Below, in pieces: positions 14,737 through 28,000 of a stretch of DNA of 64,000 nucleotides. A program made the position numbers and the translations under genes. Position 1 is the first letter of the stretch. Each line of letters begins with the position of its first letter. Origin of the DNA: Hybos culiciformis. Taxonomy: Eukaryota; Arthropoda; Insecta; Diptera; Hybotidae. The notes beneath the pieces are model-generated. The model worked only from the letters and a program-made list of their open reading frames with translations. It had not been told where the DNA came from and did no database searches. The stretch covers positions 12,069,829 through 12,133,828 of the forward strand of contig OZ023275.1 in the NCBI GenBank assembly GCA_964007475.1, written 5' to 3'.

Positions 14737-15555
14737 ATTTTGATCAGGCCCGGTTCAAGCTGATTCGGCGCCCTGTGCTGATTTTGGAAATTGCGCCCAT
14801 AAACATAGTATAAGTCATTTTCACGTCACCGTTGAGGTAAACTACACTAACGCGATTTTTTTTAACGAGGTATTCCCAGTAGGTCTAGTGCTAGTCCTCA
14901 AATAAATAAAATAAATATCCTCAAATAAATAAATAAATAAATATATGTACATACACTAGGTAGAGTTTTGATGTCATTTAACTGCAGGACTCTATAAAAA
15001 AAAAAATTTTAATGCCGCGTCTCAGAAAATAACTTGTAATGTTATTTGGAAGGCAATTGAATGTAGATAATTTTGCGCCATATAATTTTATCCATACGAC
15101 AAGTGAAAGTGTCAAAAATCGCCTTTGAAAGTCATAGAAATAGCTTAGAGCCGCTGTGGAAAACAGGTTAGTTAGATTTTGAAAAAAAAAAATGTTTTCA
15201 TAAAAAAACTTTTTTCATAGAGTCCTTTGACATGAAAAACTGGGAACATGTTGAACAAAAAATAAGAAAACGAGCCTATGTGCAGACTTTTTGTACCTAG
15301 TGTATGCCAAAAAAAATATTTACATATATACTATGTTGATTTTATTCTATGCTAAATTTTTATTTGCACATCAGGCGCTAATGGTATACAAAAAATATTG
15401 TATACTGTGATTTTTATCTGGGTAGAGTTTTTTTGTGCACAGTAGCACAGTAGTCAATTTCGAATGCATTTGCATGTTCTTGACTACAAATCGATTGGCA
15501 CCCTATTCGCAAGTGCACATCATGCACATATAGCTGGACCGGCCCTGATTTTGAT
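14737..15555. mobile_element. non-autonomous hAT-type transposon with 8-bp TSD
   Basis: The element spans 14745-15547 (803 bp). It starts CAGGCCCGGTTCAAGC and its other end, read on the opposite strand, is CAGGGCCGGTCCAGCT. These are inverted repeats of the CAGGG...GG type common in hAT elements. It is flanked by a perfect 8-bp direct repeat ATTTTGAT (14737-14744 and 15548-15555), the duplication size made by hAT transposases. It is much richer in G+C than the DNA around it. No transposase frame is visible, so it depends on a related autonomous element. Part of its length is a second, nested element. Confidence 0.85.
14952..15304. mobile_element. nested TA-flanked mariner/Tc1-like MITE inside the hAT element
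   Basis: CACTAGGTAGAG begins at 14954, right after TA. At 15302 the sequence ends ...TTTTTGTACCTAGTG, followed by TA. The termini form the inverted repeat CACTAGGTA flanked by the TA duplication typical of the Tc1/mariner superfamily. Inside, GGACTCTAT (about 14986) is matched by ATAGAGTCC (about 15219), a second inverted pair. At about 349 bp it is too short to code for a transposase. It must have inserted after the surrounding hAT element. Confidence 0.6.
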
Positions 15556-18500
15556 TATTATTTTTTCTCTTCCAAAACGTGAATTTTACTAAGAGATGAA
15601 TTTTAACTTATAACTTTTATATTGAAAATCCCATAATGTTTATTTAGAAATGAATTTTGATATCTATGCTTCTTAAATTTTGGCCAATAAATCGAATGAA
15701 AACATTTAATTTTAGCTTAATCGAATTTGTAACAAGTAAAAAGGAAAATTCACTTCATCAGGCAAAAAAAAAAAAAAGAGATACTTATAAAGAGTAACTT
15801 TTTAATTTTTGATTTTAATGCATATGTTAAGGTTAAAAAATTTTCATCATTATATAAGAAAGAAAATATAGGAAAATTTTTATTATTTTTCAAAAATAAA
15901 ATTAAAAAATAAAAAAAAAAATTCAATTCAAAAGAATCTCTTTTCATTTATTTGTTGAAATTTTTATGAGAAAAATAATAATATTAGAATTAATTTGAAA
16001 ATCCAATGTTGACAGTTTTGGTTAATTTTATAAAACTGCTTGAAATAAATTTCGAAAGCGAAAATTTTCTTTTAAAGAAATTTGCACATTTTAATTTTTT
16101 TTTGAAACATTTTATGCTACATTAACTATACGGTTGAAAGAAGTCAGTTCAGATACTTTTTTTTTATATAAACTGAATGTTTTTTCAAAGAAAATTTTAA
16201 GGAAAATCGTTATTAATTATAGGAAAATTTTTATTTCTGTTAAAATAATAATTACGAGTAATAGTAATACGAAGATTACATCTATGTACGTATGTTACAT
16301 AAATGGAACACATTTGAAAACTTGTATAAAAATCTCTGATCTAACGATTGAATCAATTTTTAAAATGTTTATATATAGTTATTAAGAAGAGCATAATAAA
16401 ATATCATAACTTCATCAATGCTTATATTTTTATACTAAACTTTATTATATAATATTAATCTCAATAATTTTCTATTAACATTTTATATATAGTTTCAATA
16501 AATAATAAAAATATCTTTTTAAGTAATTTGAAATTATTTTTCATCAGTATAAATTCCCTCGTATAGTTAAATATCATAACCTTTAACATTATAATTGCTT
16601 CTTATCTTAACAATAATTATGAAGGACAAAAATTTATTACTATCCTTTTTAGAAATAGTGTATAGTTTGAAATGAATAGATAGTTTACAATTCTTTGTAT
16701 ACATATATTGCTTAATATTTTCTATCATTTAGATTCTATTTTCTGATAAGAAAATATTAACTAATTTAATGGTTTGTATAATTTATCCTTTTTTAAATGT
16801 CTTATTGATAATGAAATTGTTATTAATAGATACAAAAGATATTTGATTAATTGAAAATTAAGATTTTTTTTTGATAAAAAGACTATTAAAAGGAAATAAT
16901 AGTAATATAGAAATTATATAATAGTATATTAATAGAAGAAGCATTATAATAGGACAGTAGATACTGATGCATGCATTATCAAAATCAATATATCTTTGTA
17001 TTTTTTTGTGAAAAGGATCCTAGTATATTTCTGTTTTGTTATATTAATCAAATATTTTCATGCTATATTACAAATTTTACAATCGAGCATATAATTTTCG
17101 AAACTTATTTTCTTTTTATATTGTTCCTTCTCTGATTATGATTATGATATCTTGTGAAGAATATAAATATTTTTACTTGTATTAAGGTATACATGAAAAT
17201 ATAAAATCTAAAGCAAAAATAAAAAATTATCGTGGAAATCATGAATGAAAAGATTTTCATTGAACTTTGCATAGTGATTAAAAAAAAAAAAAATCGTATA
17301 CAAAGAACGAGGAGAATCAATGATAATTTTTTTTAACGTTCAGTCATTTGTCTGGCATAATTATCATTTGCTAATGACATCTTTGAAAAAAAAAAAAAAA
17401 ATAAAATATGAAAGAAAATTATCATTTTTCCAAGCCATATTCAATGGAATAGAATAAATATTTTATTTGGAATAATATAGGGAGCAGAAAAATAAAATTA
17501 ACAAACAATTTAAGGTTTTTCTCTCTTATTGGTGGTGCTATGCCAATCTTTAATTGCAGTAATTAATCACATCTCAAAATGACCAAAAAAAATTTTGACA
17601 CTCTCAGTTTTTTCTCGCATCTGTTCTGTAGTATGAAATTTTCTCATTCTCGAGAACAAATTAGTTTTGAGGATGTAATCTCGATATTAGGAAAATCATT
17701 CTCCAATATTACATAAGGGAAAAAACAATGTTAAATATTTGTAGCTCACTTACAATAGTTTGCTTCACTTATTTCTGTGAATTAAAATAATTCAACTAAT
17801 AATTTCTGTAGATATCTGTAATTTAAATTCGAGAATTACGATTAAAAAGGAGCAATTCTTTTTATTTGTGGTTTTTCTTCGAGCAAAAAAAAAAGAAGAA
17901 TTATTAAAAAAAAAATGAAAATAAAAATCTAAATGAACAAATCTCAAGTATCAAATTATATTATTTTTCTTTATAGATTTTAATTCATGCATTAAGTTTG
18001 TACCTTTTATTTTTTTCAATTTCATAAGGAAGAAAAGGAAGAAGAAAATCTGAAAATCATAGATGATTGCTTGATTTACCAAACAAAAATAAAAATTATA
18101 AAAGAAAAATAAAAAAAAAAAATTATAATGATCCACTTGAAATATACTTACTTCATCTTCTTATGACTGAGTTATTCAAATATGTATCGAAATTATTTAA
18201 ATTATTTTTTATTTCTTTTTTAGCTGAGAAAATTATGCACATATGAAAAATTATATTTTATAAAAAGTTTGGAGACAATTTTCAGAATGATGTAATTTAA
18301 ATATTATGTTACTACTAAGTTACGAAAACTTTACTACGTCGGCTATGTTTGGGATGCTGGAAAGTTTGAAGACGACTTTTATTATGAATAATAAAGGGAA
18401 TTTGCAAAGGATCTGTCATAAATTCTAATAAAACCTAAAACTATACCTAATCCAGGGAATTAGAACTAAATTTCCGCAATATGCAGAGTTTTCGATCGTT

Positions 18501-19240
18501 TAGTAATTTAAAGCTTTTTTTGTTCTCCTATCAAATGAACCCTACTTGCAATGTCTTACTATCATTTTGTTGAGACAACAACTCGGTGTAAATTTTCCTT
18601 TGAAAGCTCTTAATATGATGGATCATTACCGTTTCATATATAACAAATAATATTCCTTTTTATTTATAATTTTATTATGAAAAAGAAAAAAAAAAACAAA
18701 TTTTACGATTTCCTTTTTTTTTTCTTTGAATTTTTAAATAAAATTGCAGGCTGAAAAGAAATGTATATACATAAATTTTACTCAACAGGATCTGTCAATA
18801 TATCCTTATTTATGACATGTATACCCAATAATAATGAAAAAAATACCATTATTTATATATATTTTATAAAAGTACATAAAAAAAAAAACAAAATATCTTC
18901 ATTTGTCAAAAATATTTTCAAAGAAATAAAAAAATCGTAAAAATCTTATTTAACTCAAACATGCGGTTGAATTATAGTTTCTATTTGCTTCTTATATGTA
19001 CTTTTTCTTAGTTAAAAGTGTTTTCTTTTGAATTGGTAATGAAAATATGTATAAATTCGTAGAAATATTTTTCTAAAAAAAAAAAATATATAAAAAAAGT
19101 CAAGGCTAAAAATGTGCCAAAAACTCTTTCGATTGGTATATTTTTATTAGTTTGTATTCTAAGTAAAACTATATAAGTTGAACTTTTTTTTTGCAGATTA
19201 TCTTTTGATTTTGGCAGACTTACTCACCTACTCTAATAAA
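15556..19240. other. A/T-rich non-coding DNA
   Basis: Nothing I can support as a gene. Open frames at 15750-15947, 16134-16385, 17105-17320 and 17951-18136 are Phe/Ile/Lys-rich translations of A/T runs. A slightly less A/T-rich patch near 18.32-18.63 kb matches no family I recognise. Confidence 0.65.
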
Positions 19241-19765
19241 TACACAGTAAAAAAAATTGGGCTTTTTCTACTCTTTTTTTTACTCAGGAATAAGTGTTAG
19301 CTCGATTTACACATTTTAAGGTAGTTTTTCATTTTAATTTACAATTTTTTCATCTTTTTTTAATAATTATTCATCTTTTTTTAGAATAAAACTGGTTTTA
19401 CTGAAATAACAGAACAAGTTTATATCATTATGAATACTACATTCTAATTTTTTTTTTGTTAATTTTAAACTTAAAATGGGTTAAATGAAAGTAAAATGCA
19501 TTTTGAACAATTTAGATTAATTTTTAATTTTAAAAATGTTATTTTTTACTGTTTTAATATATTTTTGGTAACTTTAAATCAATAAATGGTTAAGATTTTA
19601 TATAATTCTAGTAACGAATTCACTATTAGGAATCAAATGTATATTTCATTTATTACTTTTTACACTTTTTAAAATAACTTATTATTTTAAAATTTTTAAA
19701 GAGTTCCCACGTCACGCCGGCTATATTTTTGGAGAGTTAAAAAGGCCTTTTTTTTTTACTGTGTA
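19241..19765. mobile_element. TA-flanked MITE (Tc1/mariner-like)
   Basis: The element spans 19243-19763 (521 bp). The left end reads CACAGTAAAAAAAATTGGGC. The right end, on the opposite strand, reads CACAGTAAAAAAAAAAGGCC. After these, CTTTTT..CTC is also shared, so the inverted repeats are about 30 bp and imperfect. TA flanks both ends, which fits Tc1/mariner insertion. The interior has no coding frame. Its only G+C-rich spot is beside the right arm (about 19710-19730). Confidence 0.65.
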
Positions 19766-22700
19766 CAAACAAATCAAGTATTTTGATAAATTTTCTGACC
19801 AATTTTTAGATAAAATTAGGTTTACTTTGGGATTTTTTTCCCCAAACCTTCTCAAGTTTTATAAAAACTAACTCTTTAAAATTTTGAATCAATTCATTTC
19901 ATTAAGAATCTATGGATAACTATTGAACATATTTGAATTATACAAAGGCGAGAACTTAACATAAAAATTCCAGAAATTAAGAAAAAAAGACAGTATATAT
20001 TTATGCGTTTTTAAGCAAAGCATTCATCACAGAGCCTCCAATTAATAATATTCTTTACGCCCAAGAAGGTAAAAATGCGTGTTTGCATATAAAAAAGCTA
20101 ATAAAAATGATATAAAAAATATACAAAATAAAAATAAATATATTTTCTTTTCTTTCTAATTTTTTATTTTTTTTTCAAGCAAAATGCAAGAAAGGAATAA
20201 AAATAATAAAAATTATATATCATCATCATATTCAAAAATGTTAAAAAAAAAGGACATTTTTGTTAGCTTTTAGTTCAATTGCGATTGTGTTCTCTTCATT
20301 TTCATGATTTAAGAAAATATTCATTTTCAAACATTATTTTTACGTTTGTTTTTTTTTCTCTCTGTGAATGAATTCCTGCGAGTAAAATAAGTGAAAATGA
20401 AGAAATGTAATAAAAAAGTTGTAAAAACTAAAATTACTCTATAGCATAAAAATTTCCTTTTAAGAATTCATCTAAGTTGCGAAATTTTTTTTTTATTAAC
20501 ATCAAACAAAATAAACATATCGAAATAAATCACAAATTTATGCTTCGAATAATATAAAAAAAAAGAGAAGAAAATTTAAAAGAAAATTTTCGTCAAAATT
20601 CTTGGCTTTTGGAATAAATATAAGCTAATAATACTTAGTTGCACAAATCTGTCAACTTTTTATAACTATATGTCATCTTTTGAAGCTAAGCAAGCTTGTT
20701 TTACACTTTTTTGCTAGTTTTTTCATACAAAAAAAATCAAAAACTGGTTTTGGAAATAATAAACAAAAATCTCTTCAAATAAATAATTAAATTTAATATT
20801 GCGAACCCAAATCCCAAACAAAAATCAGAACATAATGTACAACACATAATTTTTATTATTATTCTTTATTTTATTTTCTAAGTTAACAACCAACATTGAA
20901 TTTAATTCAAAATAAAAACTAAAAACTCAATCAAATTTTATGATTCTATTCGAATATAATCTTTTTTGAAAACAAATAAACTTTTAAATTGTTTTCATTT
21001 TAATAGATTCTCTTTGATTTTTCCCCTTTTAAATATTTAATGAAAGAAATTTAACATCAGAGTCTAAAAAAAATAAAATAAAATAAAAATAACAAAAAAA
21101 ATTGAAAATGTTAAAAGTCCATCATCAACAAACAAAACATCAATTACCACAAAACCTATAAAACATTGCAACATTTGTTAATCACATTCAATCCTTATGA
21201 TACCTAAAAGCTACTGTTTTTAGTTTATATGCAATTGAAGAAAAGAAAAACTATTAATTTTAGGAAAAAATAAAATCTTTCATTTTTGAGTATTTTTTGA
21301 ATATTTGTTGTAATTTTTGGTTTAATTAAAGAAGAAAATTAGAATCAATAAAGAAAACAATTTGGATAAAAAAAATTTCAAATGTTAAGATAGTAGTATC
21401 TTAAATATCGAAGAAATTGTCTTACTTAGAATTGTAGACATATAGTTTTAAGGAATTTTGTGTAAGTTTTGAAAAATTAATGTCGAATATTATTTTTGAA
21501 AGGAATGTAACTTAGTTGGAAGAAAATTATTACTCTATTAACTCTATTTATTCATGTGATTTTCAAATAACTTTTTTTTATCTATTCAATGGAGTTTATA
21601 AAATTAGTAGTAGTCTTTTATAGATTTCACCAATAAAGGATGCTATTTTTATGTGATAACATGGAAAAATCTATGTAAAACCTATATAATAACTAAATAG
21701 ATAAAAAATATATGTATATTGGCTCTGTCTAAAAGACATTGAAAACCAATTTTCTCGAACTATAAATTTTCATCTATTTTAACACAAAAATATCAATTGG
21801 AAATTTTGATAACATTTTCTCTGCATTAACTATATCCTTACATTTCTATTGTATATATGATGGCTATCATATATGAATTTTCATTTACATTCATTATACT
21901 AGGTATTATAGAGTTATTTTCATAAAGAAAGTTTTTAGTCTGATAAAAAACTTTTCATAATTGGAAATAAAATTGAATATTTATGCAGTAACACCTTGAT
22001 CTGTATATATATTCAACATAGAAAGGTGTTTTCAATAAATATTAATGGGTGTTCGAACATGAAAATTGATGAAGGTTTTATATGAAATATTCTACATAAA
22101 CATTATGTATAGAATGTACATATATTTATATGTTTATAATGGTATAGAAGTTGTAAGTAATATTAAAGTTTTGTAGGGACCTGTTGATTTTGAAACATTT
22201 AAATTTCTTTAATGATTTAAAATATTTTAAGATAAATTCTTCGAAGATCAAAAACTTAGAAATAATAAGAAAAATTTAATGGGAAGTTGAAAGGGGTAAA
22301 AAATATTTTTGAAAATACATTTGGACATTATGGAAATATATTGGACATTATGGAAATATACTGAGGTAGTACATTTTTCTGAACCCAAATATATACATAC
22401 ATACATCATACATATCCATATTTTCAATTAAATATTATTGAATAATTTATTTAAATTTTCAATTGAAAATAATATATTTTTTTTTATATTTTCAAAGTAA
22501 AAAACTAACTATTCATAAATTTTTTTTTTGGGCGGAGGACAATATAATAATATATATAATATGTACAAGGTGAATATTATGAAAAAAGGAATCAAAAATA
22601 AACTTTTTATTTTCATTCTGTTGGATAATTAAAGAAATAGTTTCATTTTTAATGAACCCAACTATTTTCTCTTACCAAAGAAAAATGGTTTTTTTTATTT

Positions 22701-24632
22701 TTTTTGTGAATTTTTGAGTTAAAAAAGGGTTCACTTTTATTATGTATAGAAAAGTAGGTAGATATATTCTTTTTATATATATAAATTTTTTGATAAATTT
22801 TATTTTATTATACAATAAAAAGTTAATATTCATATTCAAAAATATTTTTAGTTTATAATAATAATAATTTTTTTTTTTTTATATAAAACAGTTTCAGAAT
22901 AAATGTAAATCAACTTTAACATATTTTTGAGAATTCAAAAATTAATTAATTTTTGAATTAATAAAATTAGTTATCATCTGTGATCCTGAAAATTTCAAAA
23001 TTAACATTTAGTGAATGAACTAAAGATACTTGTAAATATATAATGTTTCAGTTTAATTGTTTGTAAACTTTAGTATAATATATCTTTTTTGACTATAAGA
23101 ATTTGATTTCAGTAATATTTTTGGCGAATTACATACTTAATATAATTTCTATTATTCACGATGTCACAAATCTAAATACCAGAACAGAATACTGTTAAAT
23201 CCTAATTATTTTAATTATTATTTTTGTAAAGTTTCTCAAACAATTTATTCTAAAATTATTCTATCAATAATTTTGGCATTTGTAACCAATTAATATTAAT
23301 CTGAAATCTATACGTGTTTTTATAGAAAAAAATAAAATGAATAAATTAATAATTAGTGAAAAATTTTATAATTGAAAATATTTTTGCACAAAATAGAAAA
23401 ACATCCTTTGAATTGAGGATATTTTTATTATATCCATATTTTTACTATTTGTATACACACACAACACCATGATCAAAAAAAAAAAAATGAAAATGAAAAT
23501 CTTGATAGGAAAGGGTGAAATACGAAACCTTTAATTAAATATTTCTGTCCATAAAAGACCAATATGAAACGTGATGTTCAAAAATCCATTTTTAATATTT
23601 TTTTTTTTAGAATTTGAAGTCTTTTTGAATGACCATCACCCAAACTTCATTACAAAATTTTTAGAAATAAATATTAAAAATAAAATATAGAAATATGTAT
23701 GAAAAAAAAAAATACAGAAACTTTCATCTTTTTAAATTCAGGAATTAATTTTATTTAAATTTTATTTTATATATTAAGTTCCTTTTTTAGCAATTTATAG
23801 AATCGATTAATAATATTCGCGAATAATCAATAAGGAAGCTAATATAAAACAAATTATAATAAAAATTGTTTAGCATCAGAAATTTAGTAGCCCCAAATCA
23901 TGATTGAATTTTTATTTTATTTTTTATTAAATATAAAGTCTTAGACACTCAATGCTGGTCAGTAAGAAATGGAAGACCAGTCTATAGCTATTCAAATTTT
24001 CTTCACCAATAAGTATGATAGACTGAAGTTAATACATATAAATATTTATGCTAAAAAAAATAAAATTACCTTAGTTTAGTTATTTTATGCTTACGAAGTT
24101 TGGAAATAGAAATAGAAAAAAAACGTAAATATTCATTTGAAAATTTTTAATGCAAATCTTGAAATTAATTTCAAAGCCAGCAGCATTTTAACTTTATTTG
24201 AATTTTGATAAAATATATACGCGAAATGAAAATAAATAGCAAAATGAAAATTATGATAAGAAAATTTCATACAAACTTCCTGTGTAAATTATTATTATTT
24301 AATTTTTTTTTATTAATAAATGTTATTAAATTTAATGAAATAAAATTAAATAATATTTAAGAGAAAACATTTCTGAATAGCCAATTTAAAATTTAACTCA
24401 CTTAAAAGATAATTATGAAAATTTACAATTAATTAAACAAGGAAATTTGTTTATTTGACTTTGGGATATTTTAAAAACATTTATAGTTATTTTATTTTAT
24501 TTAATTTTTTATTTTTTTATTTTTTTTTTCCTACTTTTCTTGTTAATAATATTTATAATTTTAATTTTTTTTTTTTTTGGAAAGTTCTCACGAAAATCTA
24601 TTCAATTATAATTAAGTTTTTCTTAAACGAAT
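19766..24632. other. A/T-rich non-coding DNA
   Basis: No gene is seen. Small structures are a perfect 28-bp palindrome at 22932-22959 and a 20-bp tandem duplication near 22321-22362 (TTGGACATTATGGAAATATA). The rest is homopolymer-rich A/T sequence. Confidence 0.65.
22932..22959. other. perfect 28-bp palindrome
   Basis: The arm AATTCAAAAATTAA is followed directly by its exact complement, with no spacer. It uses mostly A and T, so part of the symmetry may be chance, but 28 matching positions in a row is long even for this composition. I see no associated gene. Confidence 0.7.
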
Positions 24633-24633
24633 A

Positions 24634-24797
24634 AATGTGTCGATGTTTATCAAACCGCGTCTATTCCATTTTTTTTTTTAAATTTAAAAATAGCAAAAAC
24701 TGATAGCAAATTCGAAGACGAATCCAACGATGTATTATACTCATTTTTTTTGAAAAGTGGAATTGACGAGTTTTGATAAACATCAACACAAATGTGT
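24634..24797. mobile_element. short inverted-repeat (MITE-like) element
   Basis: The left arm (about 24635-24668) contains TGATGTTTATCAAA-like sequence followed by CGCGTCTATTCCA. The right arm (about 24759-24793), on the opposite strand, reads TGATGTTTATCAAAACTCGTC then AATTCCA. The arms match over about 35 bp with a few differences, around a core of about 90 bp. AAATGTGT occurs at both outer edges and could be a target duplication, but it overlaps the arms. The family is not known. Confidence 0.45.
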
Positions 24798-24920
24798 GTT
24801 GAAAATCAGTTCGATATATAAAGAATATCTTTCTTTACAAGTATAACATTGAATTTTATAACCATAAGAATACCGAAAACCAATTATTTGAAAAAAGTTG
24901 ATGCAATATTTTGAAATTTA

Positions 24921-25005
24921 TTTAAAATGAGATTCGAACTCATCAACCCATTCTTATTTTGTGTTGAGAGCGTAAAGAAGACAAATGGACATGTTAACAA
25001 GGAAA
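24921..25005 (-). pseudogene. degenerate tRNA-like (possible SINE head) sequence
   Basis: On the minus strand a T-arm can fold: stem ATGAG, loop TTCGAAT, stem CTCAT (24929-24943). GAGTTCGAATCTC is close to the RNA polymerase III B-box. About 50 nt upstream is GTTAACATGTC, like the right half of a tRNA A-box (GGTTAACACGTC). Spacing is right for a tRNA with a long variable arm or a tRNA-derived SINE. I cannot pair a full acceptor or anticodon stem, so this is at best a relic. Chance resemblance is possible. Confidence 0.28.
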
Positions 25006-28000
25006 CTCAGAAATTCATGGAAAACTCAGGATCAGTTATGGAATTCTTCATCAAAATATAAGTTTGGAAATATCAACATTGAACTCTTTACCCAAAAAAA
25101 AATAAAATTGCCAAAAAAAAACACTTAAAATGTTAAAAAAATATTTTTTTGGCTATTTCGAATAGTAAATGAGTAAATATTATATACAAAAAAAAAATAA
25201 ATAAATAAAAAATATATGGACATACATAAATTAGATAGATATAAATATTATGTTAAAATAAAAAAAATATATAAAATAAATTTTATTCATTGAAAAATAT
25301 TTGTTTCAACCATTTTTACTCTCATCGTGTATTTTTTATATATTTATTTATTATTTTAACGTATACTAAACAGTATATAAATACATTCGTACATATTATA
25401 ACTAACTATACATACATAATCTTGAATGAAATGATAGTCCAGTGAGTAAAAATAATTTTGTTAAAATTAAAACAGAAAAATTTATCTTTGTGGCATGAGA
25501 TGATGAATTTTTATGATTTTAATACTTTTGGGTCAATTTTAAAAATAGATTTTACGTGTTCCTTTACATTTTACAAAAAGAAATATATGAAGAATATAAT
25601 GTATGAATTTTTTGTAATATATATAAATGTAGGTATGTTTATTTTTCATTTATTTGAAGAAATAACCGCAGTATTCAAATCTCGTAAGAGAACTTTTTGC
25701 TCTCATGTTTTTTTTAAATAATTATTTGTGAAAAAAAGATAGTTAAATTTTGAAAATTTTAATTTGTTGATTAGAATTTAATAAACGGATTCATCAATTA
25801 TGATTATGAATTAGTAAAGTTAGAAATTGTTTTACTTAAATTTCTACACTATGTATAGAATCTTGATCTCTCTATAACAAATATTTTATTAGTTTGAAAA
25901 TGTTGTTCTTAAACTTCAATAGTACTCTTCGTTCAGATCCTTTGTTTTGCTTTCGCTAATTTTTGTTTTCTCAAACAATCTCTATTAGCTTCATCCAAAA
26001 TTTAAATGATTCAATTGCTTCCTACTCTACAGATTTTAATTCATCATGAATATAAATTTTGTGAAGAATCCCCTATGACTTCTTAAAAATGAAAGATAAA
26101 AGTGACCATTGATATCATGTGTAGTTAGTTTTCATATATATACGTAACGTATATTCAATTTAGAAAATTTTGATTTTAATATTCACGTTCGAAAATTATT
26201 ATGAATTCGTTTTTTTTTCTATTTTGAAAGGAATGAGATTATATTGAATTTTTGATAAAAAAGGGTTAGAAAAAATATTATATATGTATACACCTTTATA
26301 ATATGTATATACAGATATATCTTTGAATTTCTAAAAACTTTTGTGTTCCTATTTTTAATGAACTGATGGTACATTTAAACTGCTTTTTAAATATTTAAAA
26401 AAAAAAAAAAATTTATATTATTTGGGTGTAAGCTCAGGGGAATTTCTTTATGCATTGAAAAAAAAAAAACTTAATATTTTTTATTTAAAAAAATCAGCAC
26501 TTATGTACAAATTTTAAACCATATGCTTTTAACTAACTGTGTTTTAACTATAATATTTGGAAGGGCTGAAGTAAAATTGCCAGATTTTTCGTAATAAGTG
26601 AATTTCTGAGCAATCTATAATGAACGTAGACTCCAAAGTTTGAATCCTAATTCTAAAATTTTGTGTAGACTTAAAATGAATATATATAAAACTTTACAAT
26701 AAGTCTCTACACAATGAAATTATGTAGGGTTTATTATATGTATTCGAAAATTTTCAAATATTTACCTACATAATATAATCATATTATAATATCATATTCT
26801 ATTTTAAAAAAAAAAAACTTAAATAAAAATTTCTTCTATGAATTATTCATAATTTTTTTTTTTTTTGTTTTTTTCACTAAAGAAAGTTTAATTCATTAAA
26901 CAAACCAAAATCTTAATTAAAATTTTATCGTATTATAATTAAGTGAGTGATATGTGGTATGACAGTTTTCTGAAACCGTTTTAACAAAAAAGTTACCACT
27001 AATCTTTTTATTTTTAAGATTTTTGTTTTTTTTTTTTTTATTATAAAAATAAATTTAGTAAAACTTAAAAGTGTGACTAAGTATCTTTAAGAAGAATTAT
27101 TATTATCATTATTAGTTTTTTTTTTCTTCTTTTTAATAAATCAACAAGGAAACTATAAACTAATAGTTATTTTCGTGAATGAAAATTTATTAAAATTTAT
27201 TTAATATCTATCGTTTCTTTTTTGGAAATAAGTATTTTTTTGGATGAAAGCTGACACATTGATTTAACAAAACCGTCAGATAGGATCTAAAACATGATTA
27301 TAAGAAAAAAAGATCTTATAGAAACATATCATTTGAAAGTAACTTAGGCTTATAGAAAGTTAAAATAAAATATACGAAAGTTTTAGAACTCTAAAAACAA
27401 ATGTTGAAAACTAAATGTGATAGTTTGGGATCGAAATCTCAACATAAAACTATTACATTCTCAAAACTATCCCTTCTAACAAAATGTTTACTTTTTTAAT
27501 GTGTAAGATATATATATTCTGATTTATATCAATAACTAATTCCTAAGGCTGAAAATTGTAAATCTGATAAATCTTAATATTTTTTTACATATATTTCCAT
27601 AAATATATAAAATATTCAAATTTACGAGTCAATCAAATAAATTTAACAAAATATTTATTTTTTTTTAACAAAAAAATTTATTTCCTCATAAAATTAGATT
27701 TTCTTTATATATTTGCTTTTTTTTTTCGGAATAAATTTTGTTAAGAATATATATATATTTTTTTGCTAATAAAATAAGTAAACAATAAAAAAATATTAAC
27801 CATAAAAAGATCAAATTTTGAGATTACGATATATCTATTTTCGGAAAAAAAAAAATAAACTGATTGTCCCTGAAGGCGATGAAATTATGTTAAAGAAAAT
27901 ATTTTTCTTTACCCTTTTTTCCTTACAAAAAAAAAACTTTCTCACATATGAAATCTAAAATAAAAAAATATTTATTTTTTTTTTGTTTTTCAGGAAAAAA

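Larger units (their letters stand above)
3643..14744. other. A/T-rich non-coding DNA with simple repeats
   Basis: No exon, RNA gene or complete mobile element is recognised. The stretch holds AAT microsatellites (about 4606-4638, 5514-5539, 11685-11702), a 21-nt T run (8307-8327), a three-unit 27-bp repeat (4974-5054), a hairpin (7047-7076) and an 18-bp duplication (8684-8719). Open frames near 13.3-14.5 kb lie over long A/T runs and translate to Phe-rich low-complexity peptides, so I left them out. Confidence 0.65.
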
